A stretch of DNA of 43,987 nt from positions 1 through 43,987 of the forward strand of contig CAAFPE010000011.1 of the NCBI GenBank assembly GCA_900764755.1. Direction: 5' to 3'. Every line of letters starts with the position of its first letter. Position 1 is the stretch's first letter. Both the position numbers and the translations under genes were made by a program. Below are positions 6,926-18,220 of this stretch, in pieces. This DNA is from an uncultured Oscillospiraceae bacterium. Lineage in GTDB: Bacteria; Bacillota; Clostridia; Oscillospirales; Oscillospiraceae. A model generated the notes under the pieces. That model had not been told where the DNA came from, did no database searches, and saw nothing but the letters and a program-made list of their open reading frames with translations.

Positions 6926-8193
6926 GTAGGCTTCGGCGTCAGGTCGAACAGGCAGCGGTTGACGCCCTTTACCTCAGCAGTGATCCGGGCGGTGATATGC
7001 TGGAGCAGTTCGAAGGGCACATTTTCCACGGTGGCGGTCATGGCGTCCACGGTATTGACCGCGCGGATGATCACGCACCACTCGTCCGCACGCTTATTGT
7101 CACGGACGCCGACAGACTTGATGTCAGGGATGGCGGTAAAGTACTGCCACACCTTGCCCTCCAGGCCGTTCTTGGCAAATTCCTCACGAAGGATGGCGTC
7201 GGACTCCCGGACGGCCTCCAGGCGGTCGCGGGTGATGGCGCCCAGGCAGCGCACACCCAGGCCGGGGCCGGGGAAGGGCTGGCGGTATACCATAGAATCG
7301 GGGAGACCCAGGGCCTTGCCGCAGGCGCGGACCTCGTCCTTGAACAGCATCTTCAGAGGCTCCACCAGTTCAAAGTCCAGGTCCTCCGGCAGACCACCCA
7401 CATTGTGGTGGCTCTTGACCGCCTTCACAGTCTTGGTGCCGGACTCGATGATGTCGGGATAAATGGTGCCCTGGCCCAGGAACTTGATCCCTTCCAGCTT
7501 GCGGGCCTCCTCCTCAAATACGCGGATGAACTCTGCGCCGATGACCTTGCGCTTTTGCTCCGGATCGGACACGCCGGCCAGCTTGTCCAGGAAGCGGTCA
7601 ACGGCATCCACATAGACCAGGTTGGCGTCCATCTCGTCCCGGAATACCTTGACCACCTGCTCAGGCTCGCCCTTGCGCAGCAGGCCATGGTTCACATGGA
7701 CACAGGTCAGCTGCTTGCCAATGGCCTTGATGAGCAGAGCGGCCACGACAGAGGAGTCCACGCCGCCGGACAGCGCCAGAAGGACCTTTTTGTCGCCCAC
7801 CTGCTGGCGGATCAGCTCCACCTGGTCGGCGATAAAGTTCTCCATATTCCAGTTGGCCTGTGCACCGCAGACCTGGAACACGAAGTTGCTCAGCGCCTCC
7901 TTGCGGGCCGCGGCGTCCTCAGGCCAGGGCTGATCGCCCTTGTGGTCAGCCAGCAACACAGGTACGGGAGCATTGTAGATCTCCTTGTCGGCGTCGATCT
8001 CCACGCCGTCCACCACGCGGTTGGGGCCGCCGTTCAGGATGATGCCCTTCACGTTCGGCAGAGCGGCAAGCTCGTCGGCGGTGATGTCGTGGGGATGGAT
8101 CTCGCTGTAAACGCCCAGCGCACGGATCTCACGGGCCAGGCGGGGATTCTCCTCACTGCCCAGATCAAGTATCAGAATCATGTCCTGCTTCAT
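6904..8193 (-). CDS. guaA: GMP synthase with a degenerate, shortened glutaminase domain
   Basis: The enzyme converts XMP, ATP and an ammonia source to GMP. The synthetase part is intact: PP-loop SGGVDSS at residues 142-148, GQGTIYPDIIES, KSHHNVGG, RQPFPGPGLGVR, and the C-terminal TIEWE. It has 429 residues versus about 510-525 normally. The missing part is in the class I amidotransferase domain: after IYNAPVPVL, where GICYGMQ with the nucleophilic Cys should follow, the sequence passes through LADHKGDQPWPEDAAARKEALSNF to FQVCG. The HPE catalytic His/Glu segment is gone too. The frame is uninterrupted and the neighbouring CarA keeps its own triad, so this looks evolved rather than a sequencing error. 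It would need free ammonia or a separate glutaminase. ATG at 8193 after GGAGG. Confidence 0.93.
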   Translation of the reverse strand: MKQDMILILDLGSEENPRLAREIRALGVYSEIHPHDITADELAALPNVKGIILNGGPNRVVDGVEIDADKEIYNAPVPVLLADHKGDQPWPEDAAARKEALSNFVFQVCGAQANWNMENFIADQVELIRQQVGDKKVLLALSGGVDSSVVAALLIKAIGKQLTCVHVNHGLLRKGEPEQVVKVFRDEMDANLVYVDAVDRFLDKLAGVSDPEQKRKVIGAEFIRVFEEEARKLEGIKFLGQGTIYPDIIESGTKTVKAVKSHHNVGGLPEDLDFELVEPLKMLFKDEVRACGKALGLPDSMVYRQPFPGPGLGVRCLGAITRDRLEAVRESDAILREEFAKNGLEGKVWQYFTAIPDIKSVGVRDNKRADEWCVIIRAVNTVDAMTATVENVPFELLQHITARITAEVKGVNRCLFDLTPKPTGTIEWE

Positions 8194-8222
8194 TGCAGCG
8201 CCTCCTATTTTTTGTATGACTC

Positions 8223-8251
8223 ATAGTACCACAATTCGGGTGGTTTCGCAA
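8223..8251 (-). promoter_or_regulatory. guaA: guaA promoter
   Basis: Minus strand TTGCGA (8251-8246) and TACTAT (8228-8223) with a 17-bp spacer, about 30 bp before guaA. No purine riboswitch fold was recognised in the short leader. Confidence 0.55.
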
Positions 8252-8401
8252 GATATTGTGCCTTCAAGCATGGATAAAATGCGTGGATTCGAAGGTGGGG
8301 TTCCTAGTATAGTTTGACAAAATTTGCGCAGGGGAGGGGAGCGGTCCTGCCAGCAGCCAGGTTTCTCCACCGGATTTTACAAAGCTTTTACGGTAAGCTG
8401 C

Positions 8402-8430
8402 TTGTTTGGACCGGAAAAAAAGGATATACT
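8402..8430 (+). promoter_or_regulatory. Promoter of the small peptide gene
   Basis: TTGTTT (8402-8407) and TATACT (8425-8430) with an exact 17-bp spacer, 28 bp before the peptide ATG. Confidence 0.65.
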
Positions 8431-8458
8431 GACAGACGAAAAGAAGGAGGTGAGTGCG

Positions 8459-8539
8459 ATGGGATTTGAGTGGAAGGCCGCTGAGGATCTGGAGGACCTG
8501 ATCTACGAGTGTAAGGAGGTCTCTGCCAGCGAGCGGTAA
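8459..8539 (+). CDS. Small peptide of unknown function (26 aa)
   Basis: ATG at 8459 follows AAGGAGG with 8-nt spacing, an almost perfect site, and the frame codes for an acidic 26-residue peptide, MGFEWKAAEDLEDL... ending SASER. It sits alone between its own promoter (8402-8430) and an intrinsic terminator (8563-8587), giving a transcript of about 150 nt. I do not recognise the family. No membrane segment is present; one Cys occurs near residue 18. It may be a standalone small protein, a precursor peptide or a leader. A longer frame from 8324 has no ribosome binding site and is not preferred. Confidence 0.6.
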   Translation: MGFEWKAAEDLEDLIYECKEVSASER

Positions 8540-8562
8540 AAGGATCGATCCAACATTTCAGG

Positions 8563-8587
8563 ACCACACCATGAGGTGTGGTTTTTT
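8563..8587 (+). terminator. Terminator after the small peptide
   Basis: ACCACACC (8563-8570), loop ATGA, GGTGTGGT, then TTTTTT: a textbook intrinsic terminator 24 bp after the peptide stop. It lies beside the 3' end of the convergent lipoprotein gene. Confidence 0.8.
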
Positions 8588-8592
8588 GCGTT

Positions 8593-9135
8593 TTATGGGG
8601 ATGAGGTGGGAAGGGTATCGTTCCCGCCCAAGATCTCCAGCCCGGTGTACGAGGCATAGAGGGGGAGATCCTTCCGGGGGCGCTCATCTCCGGGGGCCTG
8701 CTGCCAGTATACAAAGGAGAGTCGGTACTGGCCGTCCGGCAGGCGCCCGTACTGGGAGAGGCTGGTCTGCCCCTCGATCTCCTCACCTGGGGCCAGCTCC
8801 AGGCCTACCCCGGCGGAGGCATACGGCTCATAGGGCACATTGTACCAGGCCCCATTCAGTAAGACGTCCAGCCCGGGGGCCAGATAGAGCGTGGCATCCT
8901 GATCCACCGAGCCGCCGGATTCCACCGAAAGGCCGCTGCGGTTCACGACGGTCATGGAGAGGATATGGCCGCGATGTGTGTCCAGGTACAGTTCCAGGCT
9001 GGGGAGGCTATCCAGCGTCTCAGCTGGCGTCAACTCTGAGGCATTCAGACGGACCGGACGGGAGGACCACAGACAGGCGCCGATCAGGGCGGTCAGCAGG
9101 GCCAACAGGATCAGCCCGCCGGCGTACTGCTTCAA
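8593..9135 (-). CDS. Putative lipoprotein, immunoglobulin-like C-terminal region
   Basis: A protein of about 180 residues with an N-terminal hydrophobic segment (GGLILLALLTALIGAC) ending in a lipobox IGAC, so it is probably lipid-anchored outside the membrane. The rest is beta-rich (ILSMTVVNRSGLSVES, GQYRLSFVYWQ) and resembles bacterial Ig-like domains that end secreted Firmicute proteins. Function unknown. The start is unclear: a GGAGG lies at 9157-9161, 21 nt before the TTG used here, and the frame at proper spacing holds ATC (9147), not a standard start codon. It may therefore use a rare start or have lost its ATG. Confidence 0.7.
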   Translation of the reverse strand: MKQYAGGLILLALLTALIGACLWSSRPVRLNASELTPAETLDSLPSLELYLDTHRGHILSMTVVNRSGLSVESGGSVDQDATLYLAPGLDVLLNGAWYNVPYEPYASAGVGLELAPGEEIEGQTSLSQYGRLPDGQYRLSFVYWQQAPGDERPRKDLPLYASYTGLEILGGNDTLPTSSP

Positions 9136-9236
9136 AAGCTGCTTGATAAGGATACACCTCCAGGTTGTATTCTATCTAGTCAGACGTTTTGACGGCAGAA
9201 AGGTTCCGTAGAAGAGGGGAGAGGCGGATAAAAGTA

Positions 9237-9264
9237 CTCCCTGGGCCCGCTGGGGCCCAGGGAG
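9237..9264 (-). terminator. Terminator after carB
   Basis: A perfect 12-bp stem, CTCCCTGGGCCC with its complement, around a 4-nt loop just past the carB stop. On the minus strand it is followed by TACTTTTAT. Confidence 0.75.
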
Positions 9265-9271
9265 AAAAGGA

Positions 9272-12480
<3,209 letters not shown>

Positions 12481-12481
<1 letters not shown>

Positions 12482-13575
12482 TACTTGGCACCTCCCATGG
12501 ATTCAATAAAGCGGTTGAAGAGGTATTCCGTATCCTTGGGGCCGGCGTTGGCCTCAGGGTGGAACTGAGTGGTAAAGCAGTTGGGGCGCTTGTACTTCAG
12601 CCCCTCGCAGGTGCCGTCGTTGACGTTGATGTGGGATACCTCGGCTACGGCGGGGTCCACTGTGTCGGAGAGGACCATATAGCCGTGGTTCTGGCTGGTG
12701 ATGAACACGCGGTTCTTCTCCAGGTCCCGGACGGGGTGGTTGCCGCCGCGGTGGCCGTATGCCAGCCGGCCGGTCTTGGCGCCGGTGGCCAGGGCCAGCA
12801 GCTGGTGGCCCATGCACACGCCGAAGATGGGGATGGTGCTGCCATAGAGCTTGCGCAGCTCGGCGATGATCTCGGTGTTTTCCTCCGGATCGCCGGGGCC
12901 GTTGGAGAGGATCACGCCGTCAAAGCCGCCGGAGAGCACCTCGTCGGCGGTGGTGTAGGCGGGGAGGGCCACTACTTTACAGCCGCGGCGGCGCAGGCAT
13001 TCGATGATGTTCTGCTTCACGCCGTAGTCCATCACGGCCACCAGGTGCTTCTCCTCGCCATGGGCTTCAAATACCTCGGGACTGGTCCGGGTCACCTTGC
13101 GGACAGTGTCCTTTACCTCATAGGAGCGCAAACGCTCCATGACCTCAGCGACATTAAAATGCTCCGCACAGGTGAGCATACCATTCATGCTCCCCTGACT
13201 GCGGAGTATTTTCGTCAGTGCCCGGGTATCCACGCCCTGGATGCCGGTAATATCATGTTCCTTCAGATAGGAGTCCAAATCGCCCTCACAGCGGAAATTA
13301 CTGCCCCGAGGGGACAGATGACGGACTACGAAGGCCTCCACCCAGGGACGGCTGGACTCATTATCCTCGTGGTTGACGCCGTAATTGCCGATGAGGGGAT
13401 AGGACATCACCACGCCCTGTCCGGCATAGGAGGGATCGGTCAGGATCTCCTGGTAGCCGGTCATAGAGGTGTTGAATACCATCTCACAGATCCGGTCGGA
13501 GGTGCTGCCGATGCTGGTCCCGGAAAAAACGCTTCCGTTGGCCAGAATCAAAGTCGCTTTCATCAATTCACTCAC
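12481..13575 (-). CDS. carA: Carbamoyl-phosphate synthase small subunit
   Basis: This glutaminase subunit feeds ammonia to CarB. In its 364 residues the N-terminal CPSase domain is followed by a class I amidotransferase domain with the nucleophile C254 (FGVCMGHQ) and catalytic H339 and E341 (FHPEA). This contrasts with GuaA in the same window. The start used is GTG at 13575; an ATG four codons later (13563) is an alternative, and the SD-like AGAAGGG is not ideally spaced for either. It forms an operon with carB, with a consensus promoter upstream. Confidence 0.96.
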
Positions 13576-13630
13576 ACGCCCTTCTGTTCCAGTTCACTTA
13601 GCCATATCCATGTTCAAAGTGTTTCAAGAT

Positions 13631-13659
13631 ATTGTATCGAAAATTCGGAACCATTTCAA
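13631..13659 (-). promoter_or_regulatory. carAB promoter
   Basis: Minus strand TTGAAA (13659-13654), 17-bp spacer, TACAAT (13636-13631), about 55 bp before carA. No PyrR-type attenuator hairpins were recognised in the leader. Confidence 0.65.
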
Positions 13660-13826
13660 GAGCAGGAACCCCCTTTTTCCAAAAAGTTTTGCCTGGACTT
13701 TTGGGCATATTGCAGGAAAAGGCTCCGGGGACTTTCCCGGCTGGCAGGGATAGTGCAGAGGAAAAAAGGGCAGACTGTGGGAGAGCGGCTGCTGCCGCAG
13801 ACTGTCAACGGGAGGAGCGAGGGACT

Positions 13827-14519
13827 GTGTTTACCGGACTGATCCGCACCATCATCCTATACATCCTGATTATCGCCGGGATCCGGCTTATGGGTAAGCG
13901 CCAGGTGGGGGAGCTGGAGCCCTCAGAGCTGGTGCTCTCCCTTATCATTGCGGACCTGGCGGCAGTGCCCATGCAGGATTTCGGCATCCCGCTGCTCACT
14001 GGAGTGGTCCCCATCCTGGCCCTGCTGGCCATGACCATGATCCTGTCGGTGCTGACCATGAAGAGCATCCGGTTCCGGGCGCTGCTGTGCGGGCGGCCCA
14101 GCGTGGTCATCCGCCGGGGGGAGATCGACCAGGGGGAGATGCGGCGCAACCGGCTGACGGTGGACGAACTGCTGGAGGAGCTGCGCAGCCAGGGCTACAC
14201 AGATCCGCAAAAGGTGGAATACGCCATCCTGGAGACCAACGGACAACTCTCCGTCCTGCCGCGGGCGGCGGAAAAGCCCCCCACTCTGGGGCAGCTTGGT
14301 CTGGAAGCGCAGGAGTCCGGGCTGCCGCTGGTGCTCATCAGCGATGGCCGCCTGCTGGAGCGGAACCTCCGGACCCGGGGGTATGACGAACGCTGGCTGG
14401 ACAGGCAGCTGGAGCAGCGGGGGCTGAAGAGCCGGGAGGAGGTTTTTTTGATGACGGTGGACGAGCAGGGACAGATCTATCTGGCCCCCCGGGAACGGGA
14501 GGGGAGGCGGGGCGCGTGA
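13827..14519 (+). CDS. DUF421 (YetF-family) membrane protein
   Basis: This 230-residue protein has N-terminal membrane segments (TGLIRTIILYILIIAGIRLMGKRQVGELEPSELVLSLIIADLA, then GVVPILALLAMTMILSVLTM) and a soluble C-terminal DUF421 domain (GRPSVVIRRGEIDQGEMRRNRLTVDELLEELRSQGYTDP). The MGKRQ(V/L)GELEP.ELV signature is diagnostic of the YetF/YdfS/YkjA family. The role is not well established; family members are linked to envelope and spore functions in Bacilli. The start is GTG at 13827 with GGAGGAGCGAGG upstream. It overlaps the next gene by 4 bp. Confidence 0.85.
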   Translation: MFTGLIRTIILYILIIAGIRLMGKRQVGELEPSELVLSLIIADLAAVPMQDFGIPLLTGVVPILALLAMTMILSVLTMKSIRFRALLCGRPSVVIRRGEIDQGEMRRNRLTVDELLEELRSQGYTDPQKVEYAILETNGQLSVLPRAAEKPPTLGQLGLEAQESGLPLVLISDGRLLERNLRTRGYDERWLDRQLEQRGLKSREEVFLMTVDEQGQIYLAPREREGRRGA

Positions 14520-14896
14520 AGCGGCTGGTGAGCGCGGCGGCGCTGCTGCTGATTCTGCTGGGCGCCTCCCTATGGAACGCATGGTATGCGGACCGGCTCA
14601 CTGGGCGGATGGCCGGGCAGCTGGAGCAGGCCCAGGAGCAGGCCGCCCGGGGGGACTGGGAGGGGGCGGCCCGGCTCAGCCGGGAAAGCTTCGGCCTCTG
14701 GCAGGCCCATGACGCCTATCTCCATGTGATGATGCGCCACTCGGATACCGACCAGATCCTGAGAGCCTTCCGGGCAGTAGAGCAGTACCTGGCCCTGGAG
14801 GAGCCAGACCAGTACACCGCCGCCAATGCGGAGCTGATCTGTCAGCTGGAGCTGCTGTCTGAGATGGAACAGCCCTCTCTGGTGAATATTTTATAA
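14516..14896 (+). CDS. DUF4363-like membrane-anchored protein
   Basis: A 126-residue protein with one N-terminal membrane anchor (AAALLLILLGASLWNAWYA) followed by helices rich in Gln/Glu/Ala. It matches the pattern of DUF4363 proteins, which are commonly encoded next to DUF421 proteins in Clostridia. GTG at 14516 overlaps the DUF421 stop (GTGA), so the pair is co-translated and probably forms one membrane complex. Function unknown. Confidence 0.72.
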   Translation: MKRLVSAAALLLILLGASLWNAWYADRLTGRMAGQLEQAQEQAARGDWEGAARLSRESFGLWQAHDAYLHVMMRHSDTDQILRAFRAVEQYLALEEPDQYTAANAELICQLELLSEMEQPSLVNIL

Positions 14897-14902
14897 GGAA
14901 AC

Positions 14903-14943
14903 ACAGGGGCCCGGAACTGACTGCGTCAGCTCCGGGCCCCTGT
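14903..14943. terminator. Bidirectional terminator
   Basis: A 13-bp stem, ACAGGGGCCCGGA (14903-14915) with its complement (14931-14943), encloses a CTGAC/GTCAG inner stem between the convergent DUF4363 and Opu-like genes. T-rich flanks exist on the plus side (TGTTTG). Confidence 0.75.
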
Positions 14944-14959
14944 TTGAAATCGGGACGAC

Positions 14960-16495
14960 CTAGGCCGGGAGCATCCCGGCGGAGATGAGAAAATCCCGGG
15001 CCACATCGTCCACCGCCTCGCCTTCCACATCCACGCGGTAGGTCAGCTCACTCATTTTTTCATCAGTGAACTGGTCGTTGAGCAGCTGGAGAGTCTCTTT
15101 GAGATCTGGGGCCTCCCCGGCGAAGCGGTCAAACAGATCGCTGCGCACCAGGATGGTGCCGTAGTAGTCGGGGAAGAAGTGGAGGTCATCCTTCAGAATG
15201 GTCAGATTGGCCCGCTGATTCAGACCATCGGTGGCATAGACCACCATCACGTCATACGCCCCCTGCTCCACCATGGTGTACTTCATCATAATGTCCACAT
15301 GGAGCACATCCTGGAAGTTCAGGCCGTAGAATTTAGAGAAGGGGCCGAACTTCATGCTGCCGGCGTCGGTGAAGAAGTCCTGCTCCGCGCCGAAGCGCAG
15401 CTGCCCGGCAATGGGGATCAGGTCGCTGATGGTCTTGGGATGATAGGTGTCCATCACCTGCTGGGTGACGCCGATGGAGTAGGTGTTGTTCACGCCGATC
15501 TTTCCCATCAGCTCCAGCCCATACTCCCCGCGCATCCGCTGGTCCACAAATTCATAGAGGGTCTGGCCGTCAGGGACGTCGGAGGTGTCCAGACCCATGA
15601 TGGTGGTCAGCAGGGTCCCGTCCCAGGTGTACATCAGGTCGCAGGAGTGCCCCGCCCCGGACAGCTCTGCAAAGTTGTTCTTGGCGGTCATCTGGTCCTT
15701 GATGGTGACAGGGAGGCCGTGGCGCTCCTCCACCAGCTGCTGGATCATGCTGTTGACCAGCTGCACCTCAGAAAATTCCCCCTGATAGAGGACCAGGCCG
15801 TCGGTGCGCTGGGGGAAGAAGGCCACCACACACAGGGCTGCCGCGGCGGCACAGGCGGCCGCGGATGCGGCCCGGGCGATGAGATGGCTGGCCCGGGAGC
15901 GCTGGCCGGTGCGGCTGTTCAGGTAGCGCTCTGCCAGCCCCATCAGCAGATCCAGGACCAGGGCCATGACCATCAGCACGCCGGTGCCCAGCAGAATGGC
16001 CTCCATATTGTCCTGGCGGATGCCGGTGGTGATAAAGCTGCCCAGTCCGCCGCCCCCTACGAAGGAAGCAAAGACCGCGGTACCGATGGCGTTGACTGTG
16101 GCGATGCGGATACCGGTGAAGATGATGGGGGCGGCCAGGGGGAGTTCCATATGGAGCAGGCGGTACATCCGGGTCATGCCCATGCCCCGGCCGGCCTCGA
16201 TGAGGTACTCCGGCACCTGGCTCAGGCCCAGGTGGGTGTTCCGCACGATGGGCAGCAGGGAGTATAGGGCCAGACCGACGATGACGGTGGGCTTGCCAGC
16301 CCCCATGAACACCATAATGATGCCCAGAAGGGCCAGGGCGGGGGTGGTCTGGATCAGGTCCACCACCCGGAGCACCAGCCGCCGGGCGGAGGAATAGAAA
16401 TAGCACAGGATGCCCAGGGGGACGCCGGCCAGAATGGCAAAGACAAGGGCGGCCACCACAAGGGCCAGGTGGGTCAGGATCATGGAGAAGGTCAT
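14960..16495 (-). CDS. OpuC/EgtU-type ABC transporter, permease-substrate-binding protein fusion
   Basis: The 511-residue protein joins an ABC permease (~1-210) to an OpuAC-type binding domain (~230-511). The permease part has the transporter loop YLIEAGRGMGMTRMYRLLHMELPLAAP, which contacts the ATPase. The binding domain has the family's EGYDVMVVYATDG-like core (AYDVMVVYATDGLNQ). Such fusions import quaternary amines (glycine betaine, choline, carnitine) or ergothioneine; the substrate cannot be told from sequence alone. Its ATG overlaps the preceding short permease gene by 4 bp, in one operon with the ATPase at 16981-18114. Confidence 0.9.
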   Translation of the reverse strand: MTFSMILTHLALVVAALVFAILAGVPLGILCYFYSSARRLVLRVVDLIQTTPALALLGIIMVFMGAGKPTVIVGLALYSLLPIVRNTHLGLSQVPEYLIEAGRGMGMTRMYRLLHMELPLAAPIIFTGIRIATVNAIGTAVFASFVGGGGLGSFITTGIRQDNMEAILLGTGVLMVMALVLDLLMGLAERYLNSRTGQRSRASHLIARAASAAACAAAAALCVVAFFPQRTDGLVLYQGEFSEVQLVNSMIQQLVEERHGLPVTIKDQMTAKNNFAELSGAGHSCDLMYTWDGTLLTTIMGLDTSDVPDGQTLYEFVDQRMRGEYGLELMGKIGVNNTYSIGVTQQVMDTYHPKTISDLIPIAGQLRFGAEQDFFTDAGSMKFGPFSKFYGLNFQDVLHVDIMMKYTMVEQGAYDVMVVYATDGLNQRANLTILKDDLHFFPDYYGTILVRSDLFDRFAGEAPDLKETLQLLNDQFTDEKMSELTYRVDVEGEAVDDVARDFLISAGMLPA

Positions 16496-16974
16496 GTGGC
16501 AGGACCTCCCTTCCGCAGCCCCTTGGGCACCGTCCGGCGCTGGAGCAGATCCACCAGAGAGCCCAGGGCGAAGGCCAGCAGGGCCGCAGGGATGGCTCCC
16601 AGCAGGATCAGGGCGTTGTCATTGGAGCTCAGACCGGCGTAGATGAAGTCACCCAGGCCGCCCAGACCGATCATGGAGGCCAGCACCGCCCAGCTGACGG
16701 TGTAGACGGTGGCCATTCGGAGCCCGCCGATGATGGTGGGCAGGGCCGGGGCAGTTCCACCTGGAGCAGACTCTGCCAGGAACAGCAGGCCGATGAACAC
16801 AATGCCGGGGATGGTGTTGAAGATGGACAGGATGGGCAGCACCACGCCGGACAGCTTGGGCCGCCGGGACAGCAGGACGCCCAGGACCACGCCCAGCACA
16901 AAGCCGATGGCCACCGAGGCCAGGGTGAAGAACAGGTGCTCCGCCAGCTTGACGGGGAGATCGTGGATGCTCAT
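16492..16974 (-). CDS. OpuC-type ABC permease with internal deletion (160 aa, probably impaired)
   Basis: Both ends match an OpuCB permease: IFNTIPGIVFIGLLF at about 52-66 and TIIGGLRMATVYTVSWAVLASMIGLGGLGDF near 80-110. The protein is only 160 residues instead of ~210, and the stretch between, including the EAA loop that docks the ATPase, is missing. Around 16755-16785 the DNA still contains LLQVELPR, the end of the EAA loop, but in the +1 frame; the frame then returns, as if a ~150-bp deletion was followed by loss of one G. The gene is therefore probably non-functional or works only with the intact sister permease. ATG at 16974, 6 bp after the ATPase stop. Confidence 0.75.
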   Translation of the reverse strand: MSIHDLPVKLAEHLFFTLASVAIGFVLGVVLGVLLSRRPKLSGVVLPILSIFNTIPGIVFIGLLFLAESAPGGTAPALPTIIGGLRMATVYTVSWAVLASMIGLGGLGDFIYAGLSSNDNALILLGAIPAALLAFALGSLVDLLQRRTVPKGLRKGGPAT

Positions 16975-16980
16975 GCGCCC

Positions 16981-18114
16981 TCACCCCCAAAGCTGTTCCG
17001 CCATGGCGGAGGCCATGCTGGTCTTGGTGATGATGCCCGCCACCCGGCCCTGGCCGTCCAGCACCACCAGATAGGGCGCGCCGCTGGAGATCAGCTGGTC
17101 GAAGCAGCCCTTGGCGTCGTCCTCGGCGCGGACGGTGGGAGTGTTGCAGCGGATCAGGGGCTCGATGGTCTGGACCATGTGGCCGGTGAGACGGATGTCC
17201 GCAATGGAGACGGTGCCCTGATACCGGGCCTGGTCGTCCCCCACGATCAGGGTATCCACGTTGTGGCGCTGCATCTTGCTGATGCACTCGTTGATCCCCC
17301 TCCGGGCAGAGACGGTGTAGACGCCGGTGCGCATAAAGTCGGCGGCGGTGAGCTCCTTATGGGCCTGAAGGTCAATGAACTTGCCTAAAAAGTCCTGGAT
17401 CTGTCCGCTTGCGGGGTGGGCGAGCATCTCCTCCGGGGGGGGCATTTGAACGATCCTGCCGTGGTCCATGAAGATGATGACGTCTGCAAGGTCCAGGGCC
17501 TCCGCCATGTCGTGGGTGACAAAGACAAAGGTCTTATTCAGCTTCTGCTGGAGGGTGCGTACCTCCTGCTGGAGGGCGCGTACCTCCTGCTGGAGGGTGC
17601 GGCGGGTCATGGGATCCAGAGCGGAGAAGGGCTCATCCATCAGGACGATGGGAGGAGAGGCGGCCAGAGCACGCAGGATGCCGATGCGCTGCTGCTGTCC
17701 GCCGGACATCTCCGAGGGGTACTTGTGCGCATACTGCTCATAGGGCAGGTTGACCATGTCCAGCCGCTCCCGGACGATGCGGTCGCACTCCTCCCGGCTG
17801 TACTTGAGCAGGGAGGGGACCACGCTGATGTTCTGGGCCACCGTCATGTTGGGGAACAGGCCGATCTGCTGGATCACATAGCCGATGTGGCGGCGCAGCT
17901 CCACCTTGTCCTTGGTGGTGATGTCCTGGCCGTCCAGATAGATCTTACCCGCAGTGGGCTCAATAAGGCGGTTGATCATCTTCAGTGTAGTGGTCTTTCC
18001 GCAGCCGGACGGGCCGATGAGCACTGCCATCTGTCCCTCCTGGATCTCAAAGGAGAGGTCATCCAGGATCTGCTGGCTGCCATAGGAGAGGGAAATGTGT
18101 TCAAAACGAAGCAA
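16981..18114 (-). CDS. OpuCA-type ABC transporter ATPase with CBS domains
   Basis: The energising subunit of the osmolyte-type importer has 377 residues. Walker A is GPSGCGKTT (34-42), the Q-loop Q82/Q83, the signature MSGGQQQR (136-143), Walker B VLMDEP (157-162), the D-loop SALD (164-167) and the H-loop H201. Tandem CBS domains (~260-377), which sense ionic strength or nucleotides in OpuA-type systems, form the C-terminus. An extra heptad, LQQEVRA/T, sits between D-loop and H-loop; it is coded by three 21-bp DNA repeats and makes that helix seven residues longer than I recall for B. subtilis OpuCA. First gene of the operon. Confidence 0.93.
   Translation of the reverse strand: MLRFEHISLSYGSQQILDDLSFEIQEGQMAVLIGPSGCGKTTTLKMINRLIEPTAGKIYLDGQDITTKDKVELRRHIGYVIQQIGLFPNMTVAQNISVVPSLLKYSREECDRIVRERLDMVNLPYEQYAHKYPSEMSGGQQQRIGILRALAASPPIVLMDEPFSALDPMTRRTLQQEVRALQQEVRTLQQKLNKTFVFVTHDMAEALDLADVIIFMDHGRIVQMPPPEEMLAHPASGQIQDFLGKFIDLQAHKELTAADFMRTGVYTVSARRGINECISKMQRHNVDTLIVGDDQARYQGTVSIADIRLTGHMVQTIEPLIRCNTPTVRAEDDAKGCFDQLISSGAPYLVVLDGQGRVAGIITKTSMASAMAEQLWG
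17543..17605 (-). repeat. Three 21-bp tandem repeats inside the ATPase gene
   Basis: Units at 17543-17563, 17564-17584 and 17585-17605 differ by few bases (TCCTGCTGGAGGG core). Each codes for one heptad, so copy-number change keeps the frame and lengthens or shortens a helix near the ATPase active site. Confidence 0.85.
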
Positions 18115-18220
18115 AGGGGCACCTCCTTACTGCGGCATGCCCCTGAGAAACAGGAAAAATGTTGAGAATTGGAGCGGGGCAGGCCGGGAAAACTTGAAAA
18201 ATCAGGTAAATTATATAACT

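Noticed and set aside
8194..8330. Purine riboswitch before guaA
   Set aside because: The leader after the promoter is about 30 nt and no three-way junction aptamer core can be drawn.
8324..8458. Longer version of the small peptide starting at 8324
   Set aside because: No ribosome binding site, and the promoter at 8402-8430 would lie inside it.
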